Shown here one piece after another: positions 6,801 to 14,317 of a DNA stretch of 39,366 bases. The notes under the pieces were generated by a model. The model ran no database searches and was not told where the DNA came from. It saw only the letters and a program-made list of their open reading frames with translations. Source of the DNA: an uncultured Erysipelotrichaceae bacterium (lineage in GTDB: Bacteria > Bacillota_I > Bacilli_A > RFN20 > CAG-826); the NCBI GenBank assembly GCA_902769185.1, contig CACXNV010000009.1, positions 1-39,366 of the forward strand. The letters run 5' to 3'. Both the position numbers and the translations under genes were made by a program. Position 1 is the first letter of the stretch. Each line of letters begins with the position of its first letter.

Positions 6801-7964
6801 GCTGATAATGTCAACTTAGGAATCTTTAATACAAATGAACCATCTGCTTATAGTGAAGGAACTGCATATAATGCCTCGAGCATATTAGATATTGAATTAA
6901 ATGGAAAATATCTAGTTGCGTTCTATAAAGGCGTTAGAGCATCAGAAACAATTAAGTTAAACATTGTAAAGACATTAGACACTATTAGTAAACCAGCTTC
7001 TTCAGCTCGAACTTATTCTTGGGTCGAGGAAGATGCTACACCTGATTTTTCAAAAGGTGATACTTCTGTTAACTTAAACGGCGTTACTTGGACTAAAAAT
7101 ACTCAAAGTCAAGATATTATTACCGCCGGAACTAAAGCAGTAAGATACAATCAAATTGGAAGAAGTAGCGCACCAGAAACTTTAACACTTACTACTAGTG
7201 GTATTAGTGGAACAATTACAAAAATTACAATTGATTGTTTTAGAGGAGCTAGTACAAATAGCAAAGTGAGTGCTACCGTTGGTGGTGATGAATTTATGGC
7301 GCCATCTAACATTCCAGCGCAATCCAGTAATATTGGTGGCGAAGTTTCTGCAACCGGTTCTAAATCTGGAACAATTGTTATTACTTTAGAAGGTAAAGGA
7401 AGTTCTGGCGCTCAGGTTGCAATTCATTCAATTGAGATTGAATACACTACAACAGTAAATACTCCTATTTCTAATGATGAAAATCATAAAGAAGCACAAT
7501 TCGCGGTCGTTGAATTTGCTCAGTATATGAACGAACAAATGAATGGCAAAAATGTTTGTACTGGCACAAGCGCTCAACGTGATGCCGCTTGGGCAAACGT
7601 CAAAGCAAAGTACAATGCTTTGTTTGGTCCAGAAAGAACTAGCACATTTGATGATACTGAATTAAATTGGGCTAAAGATTTATTGACCAATGCTCACGCC
7701 GAATGGAATGAAATTCATGATTCTGATCAAAAATACTGTTTAGAAAGAGCGTTGGCAACTTATGAATTCTGTGTTGCCCATTATTATTCTAATGATGCAT
7801 TTATGAGTGGAGTTAGAACTTTATCTAGTAATAGTGGAGCTTATCTTAATACGGTGCTTAATACGAAAAACACCTCTGCGGTAATTATTATTGTAGTTAT
7901 CTCTGCAATTAGTGTTGCGGCTATAGGCGGATACTTCTTATTCCGTAAGAAGAAAGAAAAATAA
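3879..7964 (+). CDS. Very large Ig-like (BIG2) surface protein, membrane anchored
   Basis: A 1361-aa paralogue of the protein at 773. The start at 3879 is set by GGAG at 3865-3868 and by a signal peptide identical to that paralogue over its first 20 residues; longer in-frame starts run back through the RNA leader. After the signal peptide come beta-rich segments and bacterial Ig-like units. The clearest is a BIG2-type unit near residues 450-530 with 'TITWSSGDTDKATVNSSG' and 'GSVVITASG', and similar 'TWTSSDPTIADVD' and 'IYVWSST'-like units follow. The last 170 residues are a helical domain with conserved Cys ('NVCTGTSAQRDAAW', 'KYCLERALATYEFC'), partly matched in the paralogue. A transmembrane helix and an RKKKEK tail end the protein; no LPXTG is present. 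It is probably a long extracellular stalk or adhesin, with ligand unknown. Confidence 0.85.
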   Translation: MNKLFTKIAGLTLGLAMAIGVGVALGSKSSDVKAVEAAVTAAGGINFKTGSVTASNTGTTINGGTMDVTTIGTQTNSGYYNSKVTAATNSYYSASGGVGGIRVGKSSGAGTIKFTLTTAVTDAVRVDVESYQTAANATKTLWVDESSTDAVTPSDSTATIYEFDLSSVASLTTITIKTSSQLWVKSFKLYVGRGSSGPATSGTATFTPTSASAATIGGTYPTDASVIFSNTYTSTYTQMTSGNYQTYTIKKFGGKKLTSIKPSIKRNSGGGGTGNITVKNGTTTLVNERAFTKTSIDKDNFKDYEILGSSETLCITGNNDLIVIVKATENSLHCNKLSITWENSDSITSLAVTNPKVSFTVGQPFTHVKDNTTVVTATYATAGATTVSSGFTYTLGGTAVTTSYTMAKADNGKTVVVTYTDANGLSKAADGYAISVDYEALDSDHLTMTTGPVNVSLSDGTVQLSASVTNPKADPTITWSSGDTDKATVNSSGLVTLKAAGSVVITASGANSVSKTCTVVISATPSVTLDVTTISNKYTGDPDVTITPDPKNIPNDAVYIWSSTNNNVATVTKGTGNVGIVHFEGTSSQNESITLTIKNAAETETLCSASATLSNITKSEVLDLTLSESAHTLYDGKFVNSFTLTATIDDEDVIGNANKNITWTSSDPTIADVDNGEVVVLGEGGDNENPVTVTITATSTYSPSISKTCTVTVLHDTVNKITWNGKTTPASFYTGDVLEDVSNWTFDAEWTSGGKENGLSWGTGSNVVHLNKCAVGVNPTPETDNPLDTDYEVVIGDNNKRLVPFYGEFAATAKTMNVNQSAVSDIEISLDDRIVNNELDMYDTEELTLDYTVTYVGNVNDGVDVDVSDDGKLIYVDNGTDGHGNGTITISGYPCNSVTLTLTSKEDSSVEETITIHIEEDEVQSLSWTGSGVSDVLEYESNTNTLGQVLDSSNWTFTATWIKKVESDLTVGSGADNVNLGIFNTNEPSAYSEGTAYNASSILDIELNGKYLVAFYKGVRASETIKLNIVKTLDTISKPASSARTYSWVEEDATPDFSKGDTSVNLNGVTWTKNTQSQDIITAGTKAVRYNQIGRSSAPETLTLTTSGISGTITKITIDCFRGASTNSKVSATVGGDEFMAPSNIPAQSSNIGGEVSATGSKSGTIVITLEGKGSSGAQVAIHSIEIEYTTTVNTPISNDENHKEAQFAVVEFAQYMNEQMNGKNVCTGTSAQRDAAWANVKAKYNALFGPERTSTFDDTELNWAKDLLTNAHAEWNEIHDSDQKYCLERALATYEFCVAHYYSNDAFMSGVRTLSSNSGAYLNTVLNTKNTSAVIIIVVISAISVAAIGGYFLFRKKKEK

Positions 7965-7998
7965 TATAAACTGACCAATTATATTATGAACTAGGAAA

Positions 7999-8042
7999 AA
8001 GGAATATTTTATGTAAATATACATAAAATTTCCTTCTTCCTT
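7999..8042 (+). terminator. Probable terminator after second surface protein gene
   Basis: ATTTTATGT (8006-8014) pairs with ACATAAAAT (8021-8029) over a 6-nt loop. The stem extends by AAGGAA/TTCCTT with one bulge to 7999/8035, and a pyrimidine tract (CTTCTTCCTT) follows. The uridine run is imperfect, so efficiency is uncertain. Confidence 0.55.
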
Positions 8043-8150
8043 AAAAGTCATTACAAGTTAGTGATCTTTAATGAAGAAATGTTTTTCGTAATTTATAATA
8101 TTAGTAACGTTTTAATTTAAATAGTAAGTTGAACATTTTTTGGAGAATTT

Positions 8151-8906
8151 ATGAGCAAAAAAGATACCGTTAACAATTTTGATAAGAAAGTTGTTCTTTA
8201 TGTCGATATTCTAGGATTTAAAAATAAAGTCAAAAAAAGTATTCAGGATATTGAAACATTTAATAACATTAAAAATGCTTTAATGTATATATACAATGTT
8301 CAAAGTGAAAATAGATATGGGGTACTTAATGGCAAACAACTTAATATTCAAATTTCTATTTTTTCAGACAACATTATTTATTCTCAACCATTAAAAAACG
8401 ATGGGGCTTTATTTTATACCGTTGTATCAGCATATTATCTTTCAACTGAATTAACATTACTTGGCTTTCTATTTAGAGGGGCAATTATAATTGGTGATTT
8501 ATATCACGATGAAAAAATAGTGTTTGGTCCAGCGCTCGGGAAAGCGGTGGAATTAGAAAAAGACGCCGTTTATCCAAGAATCATTTTAAGAAAAGAAGAT
8601 TATGAATATCAAATCAAAAACCCTTCTAATAGTAATACCAGCGAGGACGAAAAAAAATACTTAGATTATTTTCTTAAAAAAGATGATGATGGATTTTATC
8701 ATATAGATTTTTTATCCAAAATTCATGATTACGACGACAAAGCAACTTATATAGAGGTCTTAAAGAAAATTAAAAAAATTATAGAAGATGGATTAACTAT
8801 TACTGACGACCATATTAGAGCTAAGTACCTTTGGTTAATGAATCAATATAATTCGTTATTTGATTCGGATATGCCTGTTGAGGCACCGAGTAAAATATTA
8901 TTTTAG
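8151..8906 (+). CDS. Class III nucleotidyl cyclase-like protein (Pycsar-cyclase-like)
   Basis: A soluble 251-aa protein. Residues 15-24 read VLYVDILGFK and residues 71-78 FSDNIIYS. They supply two acidic residues (D19, D73) in the places where class III adenylate/guanylate cyclases bind metal. Residues 109-141 (RGAIIIGDLYHDEK, then VFGPALGKAVELE and A-V-Y-P) resemble the cyclase segment 'R-x-G-I-x-x-G ... G-x-x-V-N-x-A-x-x-L-E'. Small single-domain proteins of this kind are known as signal-making cyclases in Pycsar antiphage systems, usually beside a TM or TIR effector. Neither effector is seen here: the next genes encode a DUF4365-like and a dGTPase-like protein. Shine-Dalgarno TGGAG precedes the ATG. 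Product nucleotide and activity are inferred; the protein could be a catalytically inactive relative. Confidence 0.6.
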   Translation: MSKKDTVNNFDKKVVLYVDILGFKNKVKKSIQDIETFNNIKNALMYIYNVQSENRYGVLNGKQLNIQISIFSDNIIYSQPLKNDGALFYTVVSAYYLSTELTLLGFLFRGAIIIGDLYHDEKIVFGPALGKAVELEKDAVYPRIILRKEDYEYQIKNPSNSNTSEDEKKYLDYFLKKDDDGFYHIDFLSKIHDYDDKATYIEVLKKIKKIIEDGLTITDDHIRAKYLWLMNQYNSLFDSDMPVEAPSKILF

Positions 8907-8992
8907 TAAAGTACTTGCTACCATTAACAATATTGTCCCATCAATATTAACATTTGCTTTTCTTATAATAGATTATTGATTGTGAGATCTTT

Positions 8993-9022
8993 TTGTTTAA
9001 TTAGTACAACATTATTTATAAA
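8993..9022 (+). promoter_or_regulatory. Candidate promoter giving a near-leaderless mRNA for the DUF4365 gene
   Basis: TTGTTT (8993-8998) and TATAAA (9017-9022) are spaced by 18 bp. The -10 ends 10 nt before the ATG at 9033 and no Shine-Dalgarno sequence is present, so transcription would start within a few bases of the start codon. Confidence 0.4.
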
Positions 9023-9032
9023 ATAAAACTAT

Positions 9033-10571
9033 ATGAATAATTCGTTTGCGGAAAGCATTAGTACTAGTTATTTAAACATTCTTCTTTCTAAAACACACCG
9101 AATCGATACTTCTGATATTCATAGAGGTGAAAAGGGCATGTGTTGGGATGGAAGTCTAATTGTTTTTGATGATAAAGGCACTAACAAAAGAAACATTTAT
9201 GGCAAGATTCCTATTCAAATAAAATCAATCCATTCTTCATGCAAAAGCAATAAATTTTCTGTAAGAAAAGATGATTTGTTGAGTTATCAGAAAGAGGGCT
9301 GGCTTTTATATTTTTACATCAAGTTAGACAACAATGATAATGTTTCTATCTTTTATTTACCATTACAATTACTGGATATTACAAATATGCTGAAAAAGTT
9401 CGGCGATAAGAACACAAAGAGTTTTGTGTTTAAGCCGTTTCCTTGTGAAAAAGACGAAATTGTTTCGCTTATGACAAGCTTTATCGATGAAAGAAATAGA
9501 CATATGCAATTAATACCAAATGTTGCTTCCACTGATGATTTAGTAAAAATTAAAGGGAAAGACGTTAAATTGTTTTTTGATACAAAAATCAAAAGGAATG
9601 CTACTATCACAGAACTAGTTAAGGCTATTAATAATCAAAATCCATATATTAGATATCATTCAGAAGATATTAATATTGATTTTCCTGTAGATAGAATTGG
9701 GTTTATCAAAGAATTATCTTTACCAACCAGAAAGTCTATCGGTGTGAATAATAAAATATATTTTAGCAACTTAATTTTAAGTAGTGATGGAAATACATTT
9801 AGTTTATCTTATAAAAATATTTTCAAGCTCTGCTTTGTTAATAATAAGATAACAATTAATTTCAAAATTGAAGGCGATTATAGAGATAGATTAAACCTTG
9901 TATCATTTATTCATGATTTGGCAGAAAGCAAATGTTTTAGTGTTGATAAAACTGTTATTAATATTACAGAAGAAAATGCTAAAGAACTTAGCAAAAAAGT
10001 TGATAAGTTTTATAGGTTATATATAAAACTAGAATCATTATTAAAATTTCTTCATATTTTTAAGGAACCTGTTTTTGATACAAGCCTTGATGAGGATGCC
10101 AAAACAGTTATCACGCTTTATGATTCATTTATCAACAATAAAAAATGTCAACTTAACACACAAAATAATAGTGGGTTTGCAACGATTAAATTTTTAGGCT
10201 TAAGTGTATATGTTCCATACATGAAGGTTGATGATGGTTTTGTTCTTCTCGATTGGACTAAATTAAAATTAAACGCAAAAGCTGGAGATGAAGAACTTAC
10301 TATTTCTATATATTATCTATTATCAACATTTAGCAATAATCCTTTCGAATATATTGATAATATTGATTTTAATTCTCTTGCTAACGAGTTGTTTGCTGCT
10401 AACATTAATAAGGATATGAAGGAATCAATTATTATAATTTTAAATAATATGATTAGTTACTATGAAAAAACAAAGATGAAACATATTATCAATACTGCTC
10501 GTGATATTGCAAATAGACTAATTGATATGTTTCCACAAGAAAAAAACAAGATTGAAAAACTATTTGATTGA
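9033..10571 (+). CDS. DUF4365-like (PD-(D/E)XK-type) protein
   Basis: A 512-aa protein. Residues 1-110 follow the DUF4365 layout: an early acidic residue (E7), a long first helix, WDGSLIVFDD (D39), and a beta strand KIPIQIKS (Q62, K64), then a segment on a locally used 'KxxDLLSY' helix. The D...QxK arrangement is that of PD-(D/E)XK nucleases, and DUF4365 domains recur in antiphage proteins. Residues 150-512 show no recognisable motif; they are rich in Lys, Asn and Ile with an alpha-helical C-terminus. The gene lies between a cyclase-like and a dGTPase-like gene in the same direction, 126 nt from the first and 75 nt from the second. There is no Shine-Dalgarno sequence; a promoter-like pair suggests a leaderless start. 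Nuclease activity is inferred from the fold only. Confidence 0.55.
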   Translation: MNNSFAESISTSYLNILLSKTHRIDTSDIHRGEKGMCWDGSLIVFDDKGTNKRNIYGKIPIQIKSIHSSCKSNKFSVRKDDLLSYQKEGWLLYFYIKLDNNDNVSIFYLPLQLLDITNMLKKFGDKNTKSFVFKPFPCEKDEIVSLMTSFIDERNRHMQLIPNVASTDDLVKIKGKDVKLFFDTKIKRNATITELVKAINNQNPYIRYHSEDINIDFPVDRIGFIKELSLPTRKSIGVNNKIYFSNLILSSDGNTFSLSYKNIFKLCFVNNKITINFKIEGDYRDRLNLVSFIHDLAESKCFSVDKTVINITEENAKELSKKVDKFYRLYIKLESLLKFLHIFKEPVFDTSLDEDAKTVITLYDSFINNKKCQLNTQNNSGFATIKFLGLSVYVPYMKVDDGFVLLDWTKLKLNAKAGDEELTISIYYLLSTFSNNPFEYIDNIDFNSLANELFAANINKDMKESIIIILNNMISYYEKTKMKHIINTARDIANRLIDMFPQEKNKIEKLFD

Positions 10572-10623
10572 GTTGGTTAGATAACCTTGCATTAACCTTG
10601 GAAAGATATACTTTATTAAACTT

Positions 10624-10637
10624 TTAACATATGTTAA
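10624..10637 (+). promoter_or_regulatory. 14-bp perfect palindrome in front of the HD-domain gene
   Basis: TTAACATATGTTAA is a perfect palindrome ending 9 nt before the ATG at 10647. A possible -10 (TATACT, 10607-10612) lies just upstream, and TAATAT (10635-10640) overlaps its right edge, so a dimeric repressor here would block transcription in either case. It is in AT-rich DNA and unsupported by a second copy. Confidence 0.3.
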
Positions 10638-10646
10638 TATTCACAT

Positions 10647-11882
10647 ATGATTGATAAATTAGATATTTTATTTAGCAAAGTGTTTTGTCGTATGAGACAC
10701 AAAACACAACTTTTTAATGGATCTGCTGATGACCATTATCATACAAGACTTCAACACACGATTGAAGTTGAAGATATTGCTTTAAAAATGGCGTCTAAGA
10801 TAATGGCAAAATATAGTGATGTAGCCTTAGATTTAAATAAAATTAGTAAAATTGCATTACTACATGATATTGGTCATACACCTTTTGGACACGCCGGAGA
10901 AAGAGCACTTCATGAAATTGTTTCTGGCAAGTGTTGCCATCAATACGATTTGCCAAATTTTAGAAGCGCTAAATTGACAATTGGATTTAAACATAATCTG
11001 AATTCTGGGCTTTTATATTCTGAAGCAACTACTTTTTCAAATATTGATCTAGATGTGCTTGACGGGATTGTTAAACATACAAAATTAACACAAGGTAAAA
11101 GAAGCAAATTAGATTATGGGTTCGAATATATATTTTCAAATAGAAATGGCAATTACAAAATCAAAGAACCCGCTACTTCGGAGGGGCTGATTGTTGCTTT
11201 TGCTGACGAAATAGCGCAAGTCTGTTCAGATTATCTAGATATATCTCTAGATGCCGAAAGTCATAAAGGTATTGCTGTTTTTGATTGTCCTCCATTTAAT
11301 AATATTTTTGTAGCATCTTCTGAAAAAAGAGTTATTGCTAAAACGGTTGCGAATTATCTCATTGATTTATTTGCAAAGTGTTATGTTCCTAATATTAATT
11401 TAAGAAAGATTAAAAGATCTGCTTTTGGAATTCAAATTAATGATTTTGATATAGCGAGGTCTGATTATATTAGTAAAAATAGAAGAATTGCCAATTATGA
11501 TAAAAAGAAGAAAAAGGTGATTAAAACCCTCTATTCAGTTTTTTATCACTACCCAAACGAAATGAATAACGATTTTTTTGGCGATTTTTCATTTAGAGTT
11601 AAAAGAATCAAACTTATTACTGATTTCGTTGTTAATGAGGCTGCATTTAGCACATCTTGCAAAAGCGATATTTTAAATTATATTCAGTATGTTAGTGTAA
11701 TTGTTTTTAGTAAGACTCCAAAAGTATCGAAATCAAGATTAAAAGATTACCGCTCCATATTGAAATTGTATAATCGTTCAATAGCGGTTTATATTTCTAA
11801 AATGACTGATAATTATGCTGATCATAAATATCAAAAATATAAAAGAAAATACAAAAAATTATTGACATTGTTTAAGGACTAA
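10647..11882 (+). CDS. dGTPase-like HD-domain triphosphohydrolase
   Basis: A 411-aa member of the dGTPase branch of the HD superfamily. Residues 15-22 (RMRHKTQL) and DDHYHTRLQHTIEVEDIA (28-45) carry the first metal His (H38). LLHDIGHTPFGHAGE (71-85) gives the HD pair H73/D74 and the signature that distinguishes dGTPases from other HD enzymes. Later come FKHN, DGIVKHTK and IVAFADEIAQ, which supplies the last Asp. The family cleaves dGTP or other dNTPs to nucleoside and triphosphate; several members act against phage by depleting dNTPs. At 411 aa it is slightly shorter than many dGTPases and has a Lys-rich C-terminus. It follows the DUF4365 gene by 75 nt and ends at a strong terminator. The reaction is well supported by motifs; the defence role is inferred from context. 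Confidence 0.8.
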   Translation: MIDKLDILFSKVFCRMRHKTQLFNGSADDHYHTRLQHTIEVEDIALKMASKIMAKYSDVALDLNKISKIALLHDIGHTPFGHAGERALHEIVSGKCCHQYDLPNFRSAKLTIGFKHNLNSGLLYSEATTFSNIDLDVLDGIVKHTKLTQGKRSKLDYGFEYIFSNRNGNYKIKEPATSEGLIVAFADEIAQVCSDYLDISLDAESHKGIAVFDCPPFNNIFVASSEKRVIAKTVANYLIDLFAKCYVPNINLRKIKRSAFGIQINDFDIARSDYISKNRRIANYDKKKKKVIKTLYSVFYHYPNEMNNDFFGDFSFRVKRIKLITDFVVNEAAFSTSCKSDILNYIQYVSVIVFSKTPKVSKSRLKDYRSILKLYNRSIAVYISKMTDNYADHKYQKYKRKYKKLLTLFKD

Positions 11883-11929
11883 TTAAAATTAAAGTATCAA
11901 AAAAGAAGAGCTTAGTTGTTCTGCAATTG

Positions 11930-11952
11930 AATCTCAGAAATGAGATTTTTTT
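11930..11952 (+). terminator. Strong rho-independent terminator
   Basis: AATCTCA (11930-11936), loop GAAA, TGAGATT (11941-11947), with seven T residues from 11946 to 11952. It lies 48 nt after the HD-domain gene and closes the 8151-11882 block. The rest of 11953-12179 holds no gene or structure I can support. Confidence 0.88.
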
Positions 11953-12179
11953 GTATCATAAATCTTTGGCAAATCTCTATATTATTGCTATTTTCTCCGC
12001 AGAATACAAAATTATTGGATTTAAAGGAGCAAATATACAATTAATGATGCTTTAAAGAAATAGCAAATGCTTATTTGTGTCTGTAAATTATAAAAAATCG
12101 TATAAAAATATGGAAAAACAGTTAAAATACAAACAGAATCAGTTCTTATTTAAACTGGAACATTTAGTCTTTTGAAACT

Positions 12180-12413
12180 ATGTTTGTGACTCACGAATCT
12201 ATTAAACCATTTATAGATAATAATTCTTCTATATTGATATTAGGATCTTTCCCTAGCGTTAAATCTAGAGAAGAATTTTATTATGCACATAAAAGTAATA
12301 GTTCTAGACAGTGCAGTAACAGCGAATTATTGGAAAACCCGATTTTTTGGTATAAAAATAGATTGGAAAACCCGATATTTTTATATAAAATATTATTAGA
12401 AAACCCGATATAA
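12180..12413 (+). pseudogene. Truncated hypoxanthine-DNA glycosylase remnant fused to 11-aa repeats
   Basis: The first 41 codons (THESIKPFIDNN, SILILGSFPSVKSRE, FYYAH) match the start of the intact glycosylase at 15775 (THESIEPFINDD, KVLILGSFPSVKTRE, FYYGH) at roughly two of three residues. Homology then stops near 12290; the 'PQNRFYK' segment and everything after are missing. The frame continues through a short unrelated stretch and 2.5 copies of an 11-residue repeat before a stop. Roughly 120 residues are lost, including the catalytic C-terminal half, so this is a fragment. The break lies just before the AAA_14 ATPase gene, suggesting insertion or deletion there. There is no good Shine-Dalgarno sequence. 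Confidence 0.7.
12330..12409 (+). repeat. 33-bp tandem repeat (2.5 units)
   Basis: TTGGAAAACCCGAT starts at 12330 and 12363, and TTAGAAAACCCGAT at 12396, giving an exact 33-nt period. In frame with the glycosylase fragment it encodes LENPIFWYKNR, LENPIFLYKIL, LENPI. The last unit ends 19 nt before the ATG of the ATPase gene, so it also occupies the gene's 5' region. Whether it acts as peptide, DNA site or RNA is not visible. I found no further copy in the window. Confidence 0.85.
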
Positions 12414-12427
12414 TGGAGAATTAAACT

Positions 12428-13744
12428 ATGTTTAAAAGAAAAATCCAAACCGAATTAGAAAAATACTTTACGAATAAGGAAGAACAAAAAATTCTAATTA
12501 TTTATGGTGCTAGACAAGTAGGAAAGAGTTATATTATCAGAAATACAGCAAAATCATTTTTCAAGAATTATGCTGAAATAGATTTAAAAGATGACTATGA
12601 GACAAATAAATTGTTTTCAAATGTCCAAACAACAAAAGATTTTTATACATTAGTAAGCTCTCTTTTTGGCGATCTTAATAATAGCGATGACACAATTATA
12701 TTTCTTGATGAGATTCAGTTTTATCCACATCTTATGACCTTACTCAAACCTCTTGCTAAAGAGAGAAAATATCGCTATATCGTAAGTGGCTCTTTATTAG
12801 GTATCACCTTAAGACATTCTTTTATTCCAATGGGATCTATAACTGAAAAAAGAATGTTCCCAATGGATTTTGAAGAATTTTTATGGGCCAACAATTACGG
12901 AGAAAGTGCTATTGAGGAATTGAAGGATTGTTTTCTTAATCTAAAGGAAGTTAATCAAAGTGTTCATGAATACACCTTAAGATTATTTCAAGATTATCTT
13001 TTAAGTGGTGGGCTACCTGATGCAGTTAATGAATATATTATTAATCAAAATGTTTCCAAGATGAGACAAGTTCAAAACGAGATTCATACTTATTATAAGG
13101 ATGATTGCTCTAAATATGATGAAGAGCATAATCTCAAAATTAGAAGAATATTTGATTTGCTGCCATCTAATATGGCGAATAAAGTAAAACGTATTCAGTT
13201 TAAAAGTATTGAAGGAAAAGATGATTCTAACTTAGATAAATACGAAGATGAGTTTGATTATTTGTTTGATTCAGGAATATCTCTTCCTTCTAGAGCGGTA
13301 TCAAATCCTGTTTTCCCATTGGTGCAAAGCAAAAGCAAAAATTTAATTAAGGCATACTTCAATGATGTTGGTTTGTTAACTGGTATCTTATATAGAAATA
13401 ATGTGTTTGCGGTATTGAATAAAGATAGCGGAATTAATTTAGGTTCAGTATATGAAACCGCTGCCGCAATGGAATTAATAGCGCACGGACATGAATTATA
13501 TTATTTCGATAGTAAGAAAGTTGGAGAAGTTGATTTCTTGATAAATAATTACGATAGTTTATCGATTGTGCCGATTGAGATAAAGTCTGGTAACGACCAA
13601 AATAACTTTAGAGCTATCCCAAAATTAGTGGATCCAAATGGTAATTATAAACTTTCATATGGTTATATATTTGGAAATAAAAATATAGTTAAAAAAGATG
13701 GTAATCTCATCACGCTTCCTATTTATATGATTATGTTTTTATAA
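12428..13744 (+). CDS. AAA_14 / DUF4143 family ATPase
   Basis: A 438-aa ATPase of the common AAA_14 plus DUF4143 architecture. Walker A is GARQVGKS (27-34) and Walker B IIFLDEIQ (about 92-99). The sensor region IVSGSLLG and the family motif FPMDFEEFLWA follow, then YLLSGGLPDAV. The DUF4143 part contains KAYFNDVGLL, GSVYETAAAMEL, and near the end KKVGEVDFLI with IEIKSG, an E/D...E-x-K set as in restriction-like nuclease folds. These proteins are frequent on mobile and accessory DNA and their role is unresolved. The gene has a good Shine-Dalgarno (GGAG, 12414-12417). Its immediate upstream DNA is a 33-bp tandem repeat lying in a broken glycosylase gene, and it is followed after 18 nt by the next gene. 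Confidence 0.85.
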   Translation: MFKRKIQTELEKYFTNKEEQKILIIYGARQVGKSYIIRNTAKSFFKNYAEIDLKDDYETNKLFSNVQTTKDFYTLVSSLFGDLNNSDDTIIFLDEIQFYPHLMTLLKPLAKERKYRYIVSGSLLGITLRHSFIPMGSITEKRMFPMDFEEFLWANNYGESAIEELKDCFLNLKEVNQSVHEYTLRLFQDYLLSGGLPDAVNEYIINQNVSKMRQVQNEIHTYYKDDCSKYDEEHNLKIRRIFDLLPSNMANKVKRIQFKSIEGKDDSNLDKYEDEFDYLFDSGISLPSRAVSNPVFPLVQSKSKNLIKAYFNDVGLLTGILYRNNVFAVLNKDSGINLGSVYETAAAMELIAHGHELYYFDSKKVGEVDFLINNYDSLSIVPIEIKSGNDQNNFRAIPKLVDPNGNYKLSYGYIFGNKNIVKKDGNLITLPIYMIMFL

Positions 13745-13762
13745 TCAATGGAGAGACTAATT

Positions 13763-14317
13763 ATGACAAAAGAAAAGCATAGTGAAATTTTTAAAAGAAT
13801 TAACAATATTTATGAAGGCCTTAACGATAAAAAGATATCTTACGATAAAGCAGAAGTTGAGATAGTAAAGTTGAATAACTACTATTTATCAGAATTTAAG
13901 AAGGTATTAAAGTTAAACAAATTATCTGATAGAACTATCAATAGAACGATTAATTCTATAGATTTCTTTGTTAACACTTATTTATGTTATCGATTTGCTA
14001 ATACCATTTATAAAGGTTATGAGTCTTATCACGATTTCTTTACTTATTTTCTAATTTATAAATGTATCGGCTCTAATAGTGTTTCCACTGTTAAAGAACA
14101 TATCTCTTCATTTAAAAAGTTTTATAAATTCATGTATGAAAATGGATATATTAGTGAACTAGATTACATAGATAATGAAAATATAATTAAAAATACTAAA
14201 GATGAATGGATTGAGATTGCTCAAAATTATAATGACTATTTAGATAACGGAATGTATGAAGATATGAGTTTTGATGATTATCTAGATGATTTAAATGAGG
14301 ACAACAGCAATGATTAG
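13763..14317 (+). CDS. Orphan SAM-like core-binding domain protein (integrase N-terminal-like)
   Basis: A 184-aa protein. I place the start at 13763 because GGAGAG (13750-13755) sits seven bases before it; an ATG at 13748 overlaps that site. The central part (LNKLSDRTINRTINSIDFFVN, then SVSTVKEHISSFKKFYKFM and YENGYI) resembles the helical core-binding (SAM-like) domain of tyrosine recombinases. No R...H-x-x-R...Y catalytic domain follows; instead the protein ends in an acidic tail (DDYLDDLNEDNSND). It could be a DNA-binding accessory protein or an antitoxin-like partner. It overlaps the next gene by 8 nt (ATGATTAG), implying translational coupling. Confidence 0.6.
   Translation: MTKEKHSEIFKRINNIYEGLNDKKISYDKAEVEIVKLNNYYLSEFKKVLKLNKLSDRTINRTINSIDFFVNTYLCYRFANTIYKGYESYHDFFTYFLIYKCIGSNSVSTVKEHISSFKKFYKFMYENGYISELDYIDNENIIKNTKDEWIEIAQNYNDYLDNGMYEDMSFDDYLDDLNEDNSND

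Noticed and set aside
12330-12409. CRISPR array
   Set aside because: The units are contiguous 33-bp tandem repeats with no variable spacers, and no cas genes are present.
13763-14317. Functional tyrosine recombinase/integrase
   Set aside because: Only a core-binding-like domain is present; the catalytic Arg, His-x-x-Arg and Tyr motifs are missing and the protein ends in an acidic tail.
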